Positions 1 through 12,436 of a DNA stretch of 64,000 bases are shown one piece after another; positions within the stretch are counted from its first letter, which is position 1, and each line of letters starts with the position of its first letter. The DNA is taken from NCBI GenBank assembly GCA_035772405.1, contig JAYKKM010000348.1, forward strand, positions 4,129,501 through 4,193,500, read 5' to 3'. This DNA comes from Chrysogorgia sp. JL179-B06 (Eukaryota > Cnidaria > Anthozoa > Scleralcyonacea > Chrysogorgiidae). Position numbers and translations under genes: made by a program. The notes under the pieces were generated by a model. It had not been told where the DNA came from and searched no databases. It worked only from the letters and a program-made list of their open reading frames with translations.

Positions 1-372
1 GACCACTAACGATGGTTTCGTTAAGCCACCTGACTATGTAAACGCATTGAGGTTTTGTGAAATGCGTGGCAATGCCAAGAACTGTAATTATTATTATTAT
101 TGTTACAGCACAGTAGCCCAGACACGTGATAGGTAAAAGTGGATCTAACACGAAGTACTCGTCGTTATATACGTTCCCAAACGAACGTTCGCCGAAAGGT
201 CGCCATTTTGTTTCGCCGACACATGTACGCTGTGCGTACCTCTTTGTTCTTACATGATTACATAACATGCAGCAGGGTAGAAATCAGCCCGATTAATCAC
301 AGTGTGTAAACAAAATAACATATCTCAAACGAACAAGGAATGCAAATTGGTTTATAAAATGTGTTTACGTAC

Positions 373-440
373 CGCTCCTAATAAAACACTTGGTTCATGA
401 TCCATTAAATTTAGTAAACTATCAATAAACTTCTCTGTCC
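373..440 (-). CDS. MON1: MON1 exon 8, last one inside the window
   Basis: 68 bases, acceptor ggtttcag| and donor GAGCG|gtacgt, ending in phase 0. It encodes GTEKFIDSLLNLMDHEPSVL, aligning with the MON1 segment around SERITDNLLQLM. No further MON1 exon is convincing in bases 1-372. Confidence 0.9.
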
Positions 441-3400
441 CTGAAACCATAATTTAAAAATTCTTAGAAACGATGAGGCAAAAAAGGTCATGGAAATATG
501 AATTCTAATTAGCAGTCAGAAAAGACAGAATTATGATTATTTTGCTGAAAAAAAACTATTTAATGTCTGTTCATTTACTGTTGTACCTCCTAACAATCTT
601 CTTAAATCATAGTTTCCTCTTTGTTTCATAATGCCTTCCAATTGTGTGTATGTTAAGACGCTAAGAATTTGATTATACACATAGGTCAGTTGAACAGCGA
701 TCTATAGATAAATAAAAGCACAATATGTAAATTTCAACCTCTTAGGTTGGTGTTTATATGAGAGGCGAGCCAGCACGGTAAGCGGTTGATTTCTGGCTCG
801 CGTTTATATGGGAAAATTCATCCCGCTTACCGAAATAATTTTATTGTTTTTCAAACCATAGACTATGAATAGAGGTAAGCGGGCCGGCAGCCCGGCTGCG
901 AGTGTTTATAATGAGAAATTTTTCATCCCGCTTACCGAGATCTCGCCTCTCTCAAGCGAGATCTCGCTAACCGTGCTGGCCTACTTGTCCATATAAACGC
1001 ACAGGGATTTTTAACAGCAATATAACTATGCGGTGATATCTCGCTTACCGCGCAAGCCCGCGGTAACCGGGCTGGCTAGCTCGCCTCTCATATAAACACC
1101 CCCTATATATTAATCCATATCTATAAAAACACAATTTGTATTATGCCGTAGTCAATTGCATCGAAATGTTGCAACTGTTTGAGCAGGGCTTCAACGAACA
1201 GGACTTCAACGAGCAGGACTTCAACGAGCAAGAAATACCTGAGCCTCAGATTCTTTTGCATACGATATACCAACAAGAATAATGTGTCCTTTCACAAGAA
1301 ATACAAACTTGTGTTTTCCAGCCACTATCGTCCTTAAGAAAAATAATCAATACTTTTAGGATTGTCATCTACGAGACTGAGATCGCCAGATTGAGATCAC
1401 CAGAGGATACATGCATTAGATACCTTAAATGGTTTTTACCATCTTCAACAAAGGAGACCAATGCTTGCATTACTCCCATTTGAGTGGAAAGCTTCTCTTC
1501 ATTGCCATATCTTTTATAGGTAAAATAAATTTGAGTTATAGTAGCTGACAGGTTGAGCAACAATGAAAAAATAGTGAACATGTATTGTTTTTCCTGTTCC
1601 AGTAACCACTGTTGGCCCATTCATCATTATGCTGAATAACAGTTTGTGCAACAATATCGTCAAGCAGTGGCGTAGCCAGGGGGCGCGGTCAGAACCTCCT
1701 CAATGGTCTCCAAAAGAGAAAAGTCTAAATCTGGGGAGATATTTGAGGGGGGTAGATGTTCTGAGCAACAAGTCAAATGCAATTATCAAATTGCAAAAAT
1801 TAAAGCAAGGGCATCCAGCATAAATCTTCACGTGTATTGTGCCATGTTCTGATTTATTAATAACAAAATTTCGCGATTTATGGCTTTCAGATTACTTTTG
1901 AAACTCGCCTCAAAAAGCGGGAAATGGTGTTTCAGAAACCCTAGAAATCAAACATTTTCAAGGGGAAGCATACCCCCCCGGACCCCCTACAATACTCGTG
2001 CTTAAAGGGCAGTAAGACGCAAAAATCATTTATCTCAATTTGGGCTTTATCTAGAAGTGCATTCGAAATAAGCAAGAATAGTGGTCTTACTTTGTCAATG
2101 TCTTATCTTGTTCCAGAGATACTTCAGTTTTTAAAAGTTGTAAATGAGATACCTGATGACGTCATCTACTCCACTCAAATTCTAAAAATGAGGAATATCT
2201 TTGAAGATAGCGGCTAGATTGTGCTGAAACGTTCCAGATGTATGCTACTAAAAATGGTACACTGAACTGTGTATAGTTAATACCTTATACATTTTTCATT
2301 TTAGTTAGTTTAATTTAATTTTAGTTTAGTTTAAATTTTGGAGTAGATGACGTCATAAGTTCATTTGCATCTTTCAAAAACGTCAATATCTCTGGAACAA
2401 CATAAGATATTGGCTAAGTAAGAACGCTATTCTTCCTCATTTTTTTAGTACTAATAGATAAAATAAAAATTGGATAGACGATTTTCGGTCTTACTACCCC
2501 TTTAAAGAATACCACGTGGACATTTTCGCCTCCGCAAAGCCTGGCAACGCCACTGTCGTCAAGCCAACAACTTGTATGATTTTTAGCTGTGTATTTCTGG
2601 AATATCTAAGAAATAGTTTGAAAATGAAGACTTCATCAAATAAACTAACCTGGAGTACACTGGTTTGCCTGCATTGCTCAAGACAAACACATGTTTTTTG
2701 TGTTTAATCCAATCTGGATGATTGACATCTATAGAAAAAGCAGGGAATTACTCTCATTCCTTCAAGAATACCAATTTGGAAATTCCAGAAATTTAATACC
2801 TTCATCCTCAACTTTTGGTACACTCCTGGTATTTTCTGATGTATCTTTTTTATGAGATATAATATCTACAGAAATTAAGTTTTAAAAGTGATGAGACAGT
2901 CTAGTTTGAAAAGGAGAAGAATAAAAAAGAAAAACAACAAAGAAGGAAGGAAGGAGCAAAAGAAGCTAATGTACCAACCATTTTTTTCTTGAATGCTGCA
3001 TGTACTGTCCTGAATATTCAAATTTTCTACAATAACCTCTATGCCTTCCTCAACTGTCTCTGAAGATGTTCGTGTATTGTTAGCATGCCTATGAAGTGAA
3101 AATATCAATCTCTACCCTGATCTTTTTACAAAAGTACTGTAGGTTCCAAATAATGAAGAACCCTGTTCAAAGATTTTTGCTCATCAGTTACCATTGTCTA
3201 TAGGTACATACTGTAGGCGTACCAGGCGGGGAGGATGAAAATTTCTGGCACTTTATGAAAGAAATTTCGGGTAATATTGCTGTTAAATATTCATGAAAAA
3301 TTTATATTTAGAACTGTTTTAATATTAAAGTGATATGTTTTAACATTAACATAATATATTAGAGTTGTTTTGCAGTTGCCTAGTTTAAAATAATACTAAG

Positions 3401-6400
3401 GGCTACATATCACATACGATAGATGAAGTATTCCCCTATTTCGGTGAGGAAACTGGTGAGAAATCTAGTCACATATGAAGTTACGCCTGCCACACTGCAT
3501 CCGATGATCGACAGTCGACTCTTTTTCGGGAAAAAATGTTTTGCCTCCACAAAAATAACTGGTGAAGTATGCCTATGTCTACAGGTACATGTACAAGCAT
3601 TTGACTAGTTTTAGCAGCTCAAAATGCTAGAGAATTACAAGTTTATGGTATAAAAATGATATTATGTAGGTATAGCTTATAATCTTGGAGTTAAATTCCT
3701 ATAGTGCAGATGTTCTACTATGTGGGAAGTAAAGTTGGTAGTATGGGAATTCGATATTCGAAAAATCTCGCGGTATACCGGTTTACCTTTACAATTTTTT
3801 AGCAAATGTGTGATCTACAATAAGTACAGTTGACACCCAATAACCCAAAAATTCAATTCTGTTTCGTTAAATGATCTAAAATTAGATGAATAAATCAGTG
3901 TTTTACTTTTATTACATATTTCAACTCCATATTCAAAAGCCTGGTCTTCATATATACGATCGCTACATTGCTCAAAAGTCAAAAATGAACTCAGCGATCA
4001 AACGGAAACCACAACTCAGAATTGTCGCGATCGCCGAGATAAAACATTATCCATCTTAGCGATCGTGATTTCCATATGATCGGCTGCGCCGCTGCGGTCA
4101 TTGAGTTTATTTTTTAGCGATCCTAATCCTAGCGATCATGTTGAAATCAAGTTAAAGTTTCAAACAGCCGACTACTTAGCTTTCTTTTTGAGATATACCA
4201 GTTTGTTTGATATGCAAATATCTGGAATTTCGTTACACATGCATAATGAGTTGTCAGAGAATGTTATATATCTTTGCGTTCGTGAAATAAAAACACTAAA
4301 GTGTGAATAACACGTGTGTGCATTTCTCCCACAACACCAAACGTCTTGATTTTAAAGGATTTCGTTCGAAAATGAAAGAGATATACACATTTCTCCAATA
4401 AGTCATTATGCATGTGTGACGAAATTCCAGACATTTGCATATCAAACAAACTGATATATCTCAAAAAGAAAGCAAAGAAACGAAAATCTTCAAAAGAAGT
4501 TACTTTATCATTTTAAAAGTTCTTCCAAACAAGACAATAAATCATTTTGAGGTTATGGGCAGGGGCGCACATTATGGGGGGGTGTGGGGGGTGTGACACC
4601 CCCCCAAAAATTGAGAATCGGTCAGAAAAATCGGTCCCAAATTACCCATCAGACATTTTTTTCGGTCCCGTTCGTCCCTGAAAAATATTATGTAATATTC
4701 GTGTCCAATAAAGACAAAACTAGTTACAAAATATCTTATTATGCTAAATTAGGCTCTTCATTTTATATGCAGCCACGAAGTTAGTGAGTTACAATATATT
4801 CGCGTATAGTTACTTGCTAACGATTAAATAACAAGCAGTCCGTTTGTAATGACGTCGATTTTTGGTTGAAATTAGGTCGCGACGTCGCACAATGTGATAA
4901 CGTCATTTTGTCGACGTTGCGACAACGTCGGGAAAAGACGTTGTTTCAATGTCAAATTTCGGTTGCATCTCCGACCATGGATAATAAAGCGACTTATTTT
5001 CTTTCTACTATCCATGCTCCGACTCATAACACTTCGGTCGAAACGGTGATGTCTGTGCCACGTCGTCATTTCGACTCGAAGTTTCCGTTATATAAGTCTT
5101 ACAGGTTGTCATTTCAACTGTAAAGTTTAATTGATTTGCGCGTTTGTAGCTAATCTGAATGTCTGTTTAATGCGCACTATAAATTTGGTCAATTCACGAA
5201 GAAACTGTAAAATCACTAGAAGAGTTGCAGGATAGATGATACCAAGACCAAAGCGAAGGCAAATAATCTACTAGCAAGAGTGAAATCGTTTGAATATGTT
5301 CATGAGAAATGTTATGGTGAAAACCAAGATTTTGAGAAAGCAAATCCAGAGTGTCTCTAGAAGCTGCTCATGATACTATTGCCACACTGCGCCACTTACG
5401 CGACGACAAGGATAATTTGGATAACCAAATAGATGCAGCTGTTGTTTTTTCAGAATGCCATGAAATCGATGCACACCTTGATCTCAAGGACTTCTACAGA
5501 AAAGACTTTTCTTCAAATCCTGGACGTCCAAATCCACACTTACAGATAACGTCAAAGCTGCCTGTAACATCCTTGCCCCGGCTGTTGGTCTTCTCCTTCC
5601 ACTTTACGACAAAGACCCAAAACCGGAAGAGCTCAAGTCCCTGGTAAAGATGCTTCCTGAATCGCTGCAATCTGACGAAGATTCTTACATGTTGAACTTA
5701 CAACGTTTAGAGATCACTGCCAAGCAAACAAACCAGATATAAAAAAGATTGCAGAAGCAGCACGTTCTGCAAAAAAATTCCAGACGATCTTTCCCTTGAC
5801 TTGAAGTAGTATATATGCTATCACATGATCTTGACAGCGCCCATCACGTCGGCATCAAGTGAACGCAGTTTCTCAAGGCTGAAACTCATAAAGACAGTGA
5901 TGCGTTCAGACCTTTGGATGCGAAAGAGATTTGACAGACTCGATTAACCTAGACAAACTAACTTACTTTATCTAGACAAACTAGTTGATCGTTCGTCGCA
6001 TTATTAGTGTTGAGTAATTTAAAAGATGTTCATATATGTATATGACCAGGCTTAATTCAAACGTCGCACTTTTCATGTGCCGAATCTAATGCAAATGAGC
6101 AAAATCCTTTGTTTGAGATCATTTGCATTACATTTGGGCCTTACATGGCGACACTTCTCAGGGACGTTTCAGTGTATATAATTACAAAAATCCATATATT
6201 ATAAACAAATTAAAGTGTTCTTTGTTAGACTTAAGCTATAGTGCGTTAGCGCTATACAATATGCTAAATTTTTCTCAAAATAAAGTGCTGTATTACATTT
6301 GAATTTTTAATTGTATTGCTTTGGGAACATGAAGGAATGAAGGGGGTATACATATCCGTACATTTATCAGAAACGAACATAAAAGTCGGTCCCAGATCGA

Positions 6401-9400
6401 AAAGCACCCCCCCACAAATATTTCGAATGTGCGCCCCTGGTTATGGGCACTTTAAATAAAAAGATAAACTGATGATAGTCATGATACCAGTTTATATAAT
6501 GGTATACCGGTATATAGAGTCAGAACCAATACTGCCATAACAACTAAATATCCTGAATAACTAAAAATACTGGTATAACTCTAGTGGGAGTTGAGTCAGA
6601 AATTATCTCATGAGGGTGAAACAAAAGTAACAAAACAAAAGTTCTATTATCTGGAAAACTTACACAAGTTCTGTTACTGTACTGCCTTAAAGAGTTTACC
6701 CATTCATCCGTGGAAGAAGTGCCTGGTGATCTTTTAAAACTAAGGCACTGTAATTACCTTTGTATGGTTGTGTTTGAGGTTGTTGCATCACCTTTTGTCA
6801 TTGAATCATCAATCACAACAAACTCTTCATCAGCTTGTACTTCACCAAACAGACGTGCAAGGCGCCCAGAACTATTGCTTCTTACAAGTGAATATTGATC
6901 TTCATCATACATATCTTCCAAATTTTCTTCTTTTTCTGCTTCAAAGAGTGGAACTTGGCTATTATAATCAATGAACATATTTTTCATCACTCAAAGGAAT
7001 GTACTGTGTAATGGCAACCCCAGAACATGACTTTTCAAGGGTTGTCACCTACCTAGATATGAACAAGTTTTGTGATTGGTTGATTAAAGGAGATTGGCAA
7101 CAAAAAATTAGTACCTTTTCGATCAAAGTACGTAACTTAAATAGCCAAAATATAGTAGTTTGAGGTTGTAAAAATACACTTAAAGCTTATTAATTGCGCT
7201 GTAAAAGTTGCTAACCTGAATCATTGTCCACCATCTTGGATGTGTTTTCAATATGCGTGTGATGTCACAACTGGGGTAAAGCGAAATTTTTATCTAGCCA
7301 TCCTCATGTCTTTATAAGTTTGAAACTCGATTTTTGTGAATGTCTTCCTTTTTCAATTGAACCACATCATTTTTGAAAAGCATTCTGTGGAAATCTGGCT
7401 ACCCACAGAGTAGTTTCATCAGGTTTACCCTGGGTGTGACATCACCAACTTCCCAGTTAATTAGGCAAAGTATTACAACAAGATGGTGGATGACAAGATT
7501 GTCTTTGGTTAAAGTTAGTGCTGTTGTTTTGTACAAGAGTAGTTTTGTTTACTTGGATTACATTCATAAGCCTGTTTGTTAATCATAAAGTCAAAAATTT
7601 TAAATTGTGATTTATGTTGCCAATGTCCTTTAAAACAATAAAACAATAGAATCAACCACAAAGAGACCAATGACTAATGCTAACGACTTTTGTTCCACAT
7701 AGCCAATCACAAAACCTGTTCAATATAGGTAAGTTCTTACTGCTTTTCAAAGGACCAATTATGCTGATAGACAATGTCATTGACATACAGTATATGCTCG
7801 AGGCACGAAACTTGGTAGGTCTTCTTACTGTATACATCCCACTTCACCAACAAGATGGGATCTCACCTAACCGAGATGGGCCGTTTCCTAGGCTACATGT
7901 AGGTTCTTCTGCACTGTAATTGCTAGATTAAGATTTTTTGTTTTTGGTTAGGCTAGTATCCAAGTGTTGTCAAAAGTTGTTTGAGGTTAACTGTGGTCTT
8001 CCTGTATAATATTTCGAATGATAAATAGCTGGATGAATTAAATTTACATTTTTTATTTTTTATTCTTAATTTCTTAATCTTTAAACAAAAAGAAAATTCA
8101 CCAATTATAATATTTACATGTTTTCTCTATGTTGGCCTTAGCTATCATATGAAATGCTTATTTGGATTTGACAAATATTAGCAAGATTTTATGACAACAA
8201 TGAATTCCTGAATCTGATATTTTTTTAGCATGCATGGCATTACATTTGGGGGGGGGGGGGGGGGGGCGGGCGAAATTGGGAACAGGCAGAATTGGGGCGT
8301 GGTGGAAAATGTAGAGGCAAAAGTAATGCCTGCCAAAATCCTATTCATAAAAGCGTACAAGCTCCATCAAAAGTATTGGCTAAATTCCCATTGGTTCGTT
8401 TGAGTCTTATGTAAATCATTTGAGTCTTACGTAAATAAACTGTCAAACTTGCCCAATACATCAAAGGAATGAGGTAGCATTGGATTTTCCTTATGAGATT
8501 AATCTTAAGCCCGAACAGCGTGACTTACTTATAAATGGTTGTGATGTTGTGGCTATTTTGCCAACCGCATTTGGGAAAATTTGATATTCCACACGTTAGC
8601 GTTTGTGATCAGGCAATCAAAATTATCCCTTCACAAGACTAATAACGATAGACCAACTTTGTCTAGTTGTCTTGCCATTTGTCTGCTTGAGAGACTAGAT
8701 AGTCGATAGTCAATAGTCTCTTGGAGCAATGGCTTCGCGATCGAGATCTCACAATTTGTTTCGCAGTAATGTTTAATATCACTTGTCGGTCAACAATAGA
8801 CCTCTCCTATTTGCAATGCAATGTTTATTTTTTTAGTGAAGCTTAATTAGTGCATATCTTTTTATTGGTTGTTTTGCGAACTGCTAAGTAAACAATGTCA
8901 ATCATGCCAATTAAGTTTGTATGCTTTTATGAATAGGATTTTGGCAGGCGTTACTTTCGCCTCTCCATTTTCTGCTGCACCCCCAAACATAACGCCTGCC
9001 ATGAAGGCTAGATATTTATCAATATAGGTTGCTATGACGAGTACATATTTCAAAAGACTGTCACAATTTTTTTGGTATGCACCACCGATTCCAGGACTAA
9101 TGGTCTGCAAATGCAATGTTGCATGACTTTATCAACTTAAATAAATGTAGATGTTGACTACTCAATGTAATACTGCATTTTCGCATATCAATGTCAAACC
9201 TGTGTTGCATATTACATGACAGATATAAATATATAAATATTTTGTCTTGATAAACAGTGATAAAGGATTTATGGGTTAAATAGCCAGTGAAAGAGTGCAA
9301 TTTACAAGCCACCAAAATGTTCCTCGTATGTTATTGATGGACTTCCAATACTAATCAATATTATTTCTATAGATAATTATCATCGATTCTAATCGAGTAA

Positions 9401-9666
9401 TTGATATATGATTTCTGACAATCACAATGATCTACATTACCACAGTTTTCTTCGCTCACTCTAAACTTATTAAGAAATCCTTTCATTCCAACAAAAACAC
9501 GGACTTTACAAAAACACGGACTATCTAAAATATAACTACAATAAATCTACCTTCCGCCTGCACCAGGTTCCTGGCCTTGTAAGACATCTACTGGAAGTGA
9601 TGTGTTTAGAACCATAGAGATCCGAGGATTATCTTGCACAGGACTATCTTGGCTCGCTGAAGCCAT
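373..9666 (-). CDS. MON1: MON1 vacuolar fusion protein homologue, N-terminal 290 residues in eight exons; gene runs off the left edge
   Basis: MON1 pairs with CCZ1 as the guanine-exchange factor that activates RAB7 on late endosomes and autophagosomes (family knowledge). Coding exons on the minus strand are 9666-9551, 6958-6758, 3088-2979, 2728-2650, 1510-1424, 1332-1239, 701-587 and 440-373. All have AG acceptors and GT donors, phases join without a stop, and lengths total 870 bases. The start is the ATG at 9666 in the context GAGAATGG. The first about 145 residues are acidic and low-conserved, as in other MON1 proteins. The longin domain then begins with KHKKHVFVLSNAGKPVYS and continues with RYGNEEKLSTQMGVMQALVS. 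The later block NYDLRRLLGG is also typical. The rest of the protein (second and third longin domains) should lie left of base 1. Introns carry several transposons. Whether every small exon is constitutive needs RNA data. Confidence 0.93.
587..701 (-). CDS. MON1: MON1 exon 7, end of first longin domain
   Basis: 115 bases, acceptor tctatag| and donor TAGGAG|gtacaa. It encodes LTYVYNQILSVLTYTQLEGI and then NYDLRRLLGG, matching the helix and NYDLRRLL block of MON1. Confidence 0.94.
749..1100. mobile_element. MITE with terminal inverted repeats, in a MON1 intron
   Basis: The left end reads GTGTTTATATGAGAGGCGAG, and the right end (1071-1100) is its near-perfect reverse complement. The interior repeats the motif CGCTTACCG in both directions and is much richer in GC than its surroundings. 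No coding sequence is visible. The superfamily is not assigned. Confidence 0.7.
1183..1233. repeat. Short tandem repeat, about 3 copies of an 18-bp unit
   Basis: The unit is close to GACTTCAACGAGCAG and its variants, repeated three times. It lies just beyond the MON1 exon 6 donor, on its intron side. Confidence 0.7.
1239..1332 (-). CDS. MON1: MON1 exon 6, longin beta strands
   Basis: 94 bases, acceptor tcttaag| and donor GCTCAG|gtattt, ending in phase 0. It encodes TIVAGKHKFVFLVKGHIILV, equivalent to the K-VFV----LVLVA strands of MON1. A short tandem repeat (1183-1233) lies just inside the following intron. Confidence 0.92.
1424..1510 (-). CDS. MON1: MON1 exon 5, first longin domain
   Basis: 87 bases, acceptor tataaaag| and donor TTTAAG|gtatct. 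It encodes RYGNEEKLSTQMGVMQALVS followed by FVEDGKNHLR, a strong match to the conserved RYG-EE-LS--MGV--ALVSF block of MON1 proteins. Confidence 0.95.
2002..2505. mobile_element. Palindromic MITE flanked by TTAA, in a MON1 intron
   Basis: The two halves are diverged inverted copies. The left starts TTAAAGGGCAGTAAGAC and the right ends GTCTTACTACCCCTTTAA. Internal pairs include TGACGTCAT with ACTCCA or GGAGT beside it. TTAA at 2002-2005 and 2502-2505 suggests a piggyBac-type target site (inference). Confidence 0.7.
2650..2728 (-). CDS. MON1: MON1 exon 4, start of the first longin domain
   Basis: 79 bases, acceptor tctatag| and donor TCCAG|gttagt. It encodes DWIKHKKHVFVLSNAGKPVY, the most recognisable opening of the MON1 longin fold. 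Confidence 0.93.
2979..3088 (-). CDS. MON1: MON1 exon 3, linker before the longin domain
   Basis: 110 bases, acceptor ttcatag| and donor AAATG|gttggt, phase 2 in and phase 1 out. It encodes TSSETVEEGIEVIVENLNIQ and no recognised motif. The intron before it holds the nested hAT element. Confidence 0.82.
4560..6439 (+). mobile_element. hAT-superfamily DNA transposon, degenerate, with intact ends and 8-bp target duplication
   Basis: The ends are CAGGGGCGCACATT at 4560 and AATGTGCGCCCCTG ending at 6439. They are flanked by an identical 8-bp duplication gttatggg (4552-4559 and 6440-6447), the hallmark of hAT insertion. Inside are remnants of a hAT transposase. The element is 1880 bp, shorter than an autonomous hAT, so it is probably internally deleted and inactive. 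It sits in MON1 intron 2. Confidence 0.92.
5217..5946 (+). pseudogene. Broken hAT transposase remnant
   Basis: An open stretch around 5354-5510 encodes SLEAAHDTIATLRHLRDD and a segment that resembles the region before the hAT dimerisation domain. Bases 5825-5946 encode ILTAPITSASSERSFSRLKL and end with TAA. The S-SSERSFS-LKLIK motif is the conserved C-terminal hAT dimerisation domain. Frames are interrupted between these pieces, and the RNase H catalytic core is not recognisable. Confidence 0.8.
6758..6958 (-). CDS. MON1: MON1 exon 2, acidic N-terminal region
   Basis: 201 bases between acceptor ataatag| and donor CAAAG|gtaatt. It encodes an acidic stretch with VPLFEAEKEENLEDMYDEDQ and GRLARLFGEVQADEEFVVID, probably disordered. 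The preceding intron (6959-9550) contains a palindromic MITE and a foldback element. Confidence 0.85.
7084..7633. mobile_element. Palindromic MITE flanked by TTAA, in MON1 intron 1
   Basis: The left end TTAAAGGAGATTGGCAAC pairs with GTTGCCAATGTCCTTTAA at the right. Internal pairs include GATGTCACAACTGGG with TGGGTGTGACATCACC. TTAA occurs at 7084-7087 and 7630-7633. No coding capacity. Confidence 0.72.
8230..9002. mobile_element. Foldback element with about 110-bp inverted ends
   Basis: Bases 8325-8360 (aatgcctgccaaaatcctat) are the reverse complement of 8927-8955, and the similarity continues outwards through a GAGGCGAAAGTAA-like stretch to a (G)n or CCCCC run. The centre is unique AT-rich DNA. 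The left arm contains an 18-20 base G run at about 8249-8266. Confidence 0.6.
9551..9666 (-). CDS. MON1: MON1 exon 1, start codon
   Basis: ATG at 9666 opens MASASQDSPVQDNPRISMV and runs 116 bases to the donor GGAAG|gtagat. It ends in phase 2, which exactly fits the next acceptor at 6958. The peptide is polar and unstructured, as expected for the N-terminus of MON1. An ATG in the next exon region (6987) was not preferred because it lies just upstream of that acceptor. Confidence 0.8.
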
Positions 9667-10140
9667 TCTCCAGTGTTGCGCTGTTCACAGATTGAAAAGA
9701 GAAGCAACAGCGATCAGAAACAATACACTATACATGTCTTTTTCGTATAAACATTGTTGCGTTGTGGTGTTGTTCGCCGCCATCTTGTATTTTTATCATA
9801 ATTTATTCGGCTGAAAATATGACGACTCTTCTTCCCCCCCTTGAAAGATTTTACAGAATTTATTACATATTTTCTAATATGTTCATCATTATTTCTTTTT
9901 CCTCTTCTTTTTCTCCTTTTCCTTCGCCTGCCTTGACTCTCCTCCACCTCTTCCATCAACCGCTGTCATTCTTGATTCGCTCATGTCCCACACTATTCCG
10001 CCAACTTATTATCTGTCTTCCTCTCCACCTAATTCTTCCTACAACGGGTTCTCTCCTAGCCTGCGCCCACAAAGATCAAACCCTGGCTATTTCTCACCAT
10101 ATGAATAAATATGAAAGCTAATAAGTTCTCAAAAAAACTA
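9667..10140. promoter_or_regulatory. Probable MON1 5' flank and promoter region
   Basis: This lies directly upstream of the MON1 start codon on the minus strand. It has no transposon signature in its first 150 bases, and it includes a pyrimidine-rich stretch on the plus strand (about 9885-9960). No TATA box or initiator can be assigned with confidence. It could be shared with the divergent NPHP1 gene if that gene's first exon lies to the right (inference). Confidence 0.3.
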
Positions 10141-12430
10141 GATATAGACACATCATCCAAAACGTCGCCATTAATATACGTAAGTACTCTTACTAAGTAT
10201 TTTTCGACACATTGAAGTTCTCTTATAATATTTCTCCTTTTCGTATTATGATCTAGTTCTCTCCATACCCTCTTAATTACCGCTCATCTCTTCGGACTTC
10301 CACCACTGAGATCATGCAGAGTTCGAACTTCGAATCAATTTGATTTCACCGATAGCAATTCCTCACACATGGAAAATTGAATAGTTTTTCATAGTAAAAA
10401 TTTATGTATAAATACCTAAAAATCCCTGGTGTGAAGTGAACTGAAAAATATGTATGTATGGTGGTAGTACGACATAATATTTTTCGCCTTTCTTGATCAC
10501 TTGTCAAAGAAACGCAATGTTTACTTCCTTTTCCAGGATCTATCCCCCATTTCCAAGAATATTTCCAGGTATGTTCGGTTAATAGTATACGTATTTAATT
10601 ACGTACGGTCACGGTGTACAGTTACTGTTCAAACTGCAAACTGCAAAATTTGGATTTTTGAGACAATACCATCCGTTTGATGTCTCTTGTCTTGCCGTAT
10701 AAAAAATATATACTGTAGTTTTTTGTGGAAGAGATGGGTTGAAAATATGTAATTGAACGACGTTTATACATTGCGTTGCAACGTATTCCGTTTCTTCTCA
10801 CTGAAGTTTCACAGATTAGTTGTTCGCTGTCCCAAACAGAATGTAACGTTTGTAATTAAGGCTAGACAGTTCAGTTTTCGACTTTGAGTTATAAAGGTCA
10901 GATTACGTTAGAAAATGAAAGTGAAAGAAACGCATATTAGCGCGCGAGCATAAATAATAAAAATATAAACAGCGTGCTCCAGCGGCGCATACCATTCATA
11001 AACAGCGTGCTCCAGAATACCACAGCATACAAAAAATAGATATGCTATAATTCATAGAGCAAAACGAGAGCTTCAAAGTATTACAGACAGTGGTGATTAT
11101 CCGTTTGGGCCGCGAGCTATGTGAAATAGTATTACAACTGAGAGTAAATTACTGACAAATGACAAATGCCCGGCGAGGGCCCGGGACTGGGACGAGGGGG
11201 GCGGGACTGGGGCGAGGGGTCGAACTGTTACAATCATTACAATATTTACAATAATTACAGTAATGTATGTACAAAGTTAGATAAAATAAATATAAATGAG
11301 TATTTGGAAATCCTGGAATACTTGAAAATAGCCTGGGTACGATCTTTTTTTTTATAAATATTGAAAGTCAACGGCAACCGCTGTCCAAATACTAGGGAGA
11401 TACTTCATGTAAAATATTTGGCTTGGTTAATACAGTATTGACAGAGCAGTATATTTATTACTGTAATCAAAATTTGGTAAGCAAAGTTTATTTTTTGCTT
11501 TCCACGTAACCACAACCATTTAGACAATGTAGTTTTTCATTTCCCTTAGTCTAGATAATATATGACGATAATGTATGAGAAGCTTCAACTCTTCAAGTTT
11601 CACCGAATATAAACATGAGGTGATGAGTTCTCCAGTTACCAATAAAAAGAAGGTATTTTCAACCTCGTATATATTTTATTTTTGCCTTACCTGGATGCAT
11701 TAATAATAAGTTAAATAGTTATAAGTCTTTAATAGTACTGTCTTTACATACGTAATTTTTTAACATAATTATTTGACTATGAGGCAGATAAAATGCAGCC
11801 AAATTATACTCCAGCAGCATTGTAAGAACTTGTCAAAACAAGTTGTTATATTATCTATAATAGTAAACTTTTATTAACCACATTTGACATAAGAAATACA
11901 GTGGTTTATACAAATGAGTAAATAATTTAATTAAGATATGTTCAGTGATTGAATTATTAAAAATCTAAAGCCCTGGAATAAGAAATTTAAATAACATAAA
12001 TAGATTATATACAATGATTTAAATTATTAACAATTTTTACAGCCCTAAGGAATAAAAGAGTTTTCATGTCTTACGGTAGACAAAGTGCAAGCTTCTATGA
12101 TGTTTGGTTCAGACCTAAGGTTGTAACCGTGTTCAAACGTTGTGAAGTAACCACTTACAAGGATGATCAGTACAGTCAATGACATTCACATACCTGTATA
12201 GAGCTTATTTTGATTTGTTGTGATAAGTCAATCTGTAACACTAACATTAGTTGTTCATATTAGTTAATATCAAATATTAAATATACTATAATGCTGCTCA
12301 TAGCAAAAAGGCCACAATCTTGGCCACGTCTGGTGGCAATTAGTCTGGGGAGAGTCAAATTAAATTACTTAATCCTAACTGTGAAAAGAGAAAAGAAATG
12401 AAGAAGTAAAAAATTAATTGAATGTTAAAC
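10090..12430. other. Non-coding AT-rich DNA with a dispersed repeat fragment
   Basis: No gene recognised. Bases 10090-10260 hold two pieces of a repeat that also occurs at 16445-16560 and 57840-57905 (key motif GAAAGCTNNTAAGTTCTCAAAA; partner TTCTCTTATTTCTCC). A possible 32-base exon-like unit at 10536-10567 (cag|...|gtatgt) has no recognisable product. Confidence 0.4.
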
Positions 12431-12436
12431 AAATAG

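Larger units (their letters stand above)
4180..6455. mobile_element. Palindromic MITE copy interrupted by a hAT element
   Basis: Bases 4180-4559 match the MITE at 21003-21495, including TTGAGATATA and the paired segment around 4420-4480. The right tip (6440-6455, ttatgggcactttaa) continues on the other side of the hAT insertion. The left arm is shortened or diverged. The old MITE was therefore already in place when the hAT element entered. Confidence 0.7.

Noticed and set aside
1..110. A further MON1 exon at the left edge (acceptor-like ttacag at about 93)
   Set aside because: The in-phase frame meets a stop after about 15 codons and does not match the next MON1 segment.
6710..6974. Plus-strand frames of 62 and 68 codons
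   Set aside because: Antisense shadows of MON1 exon 2.
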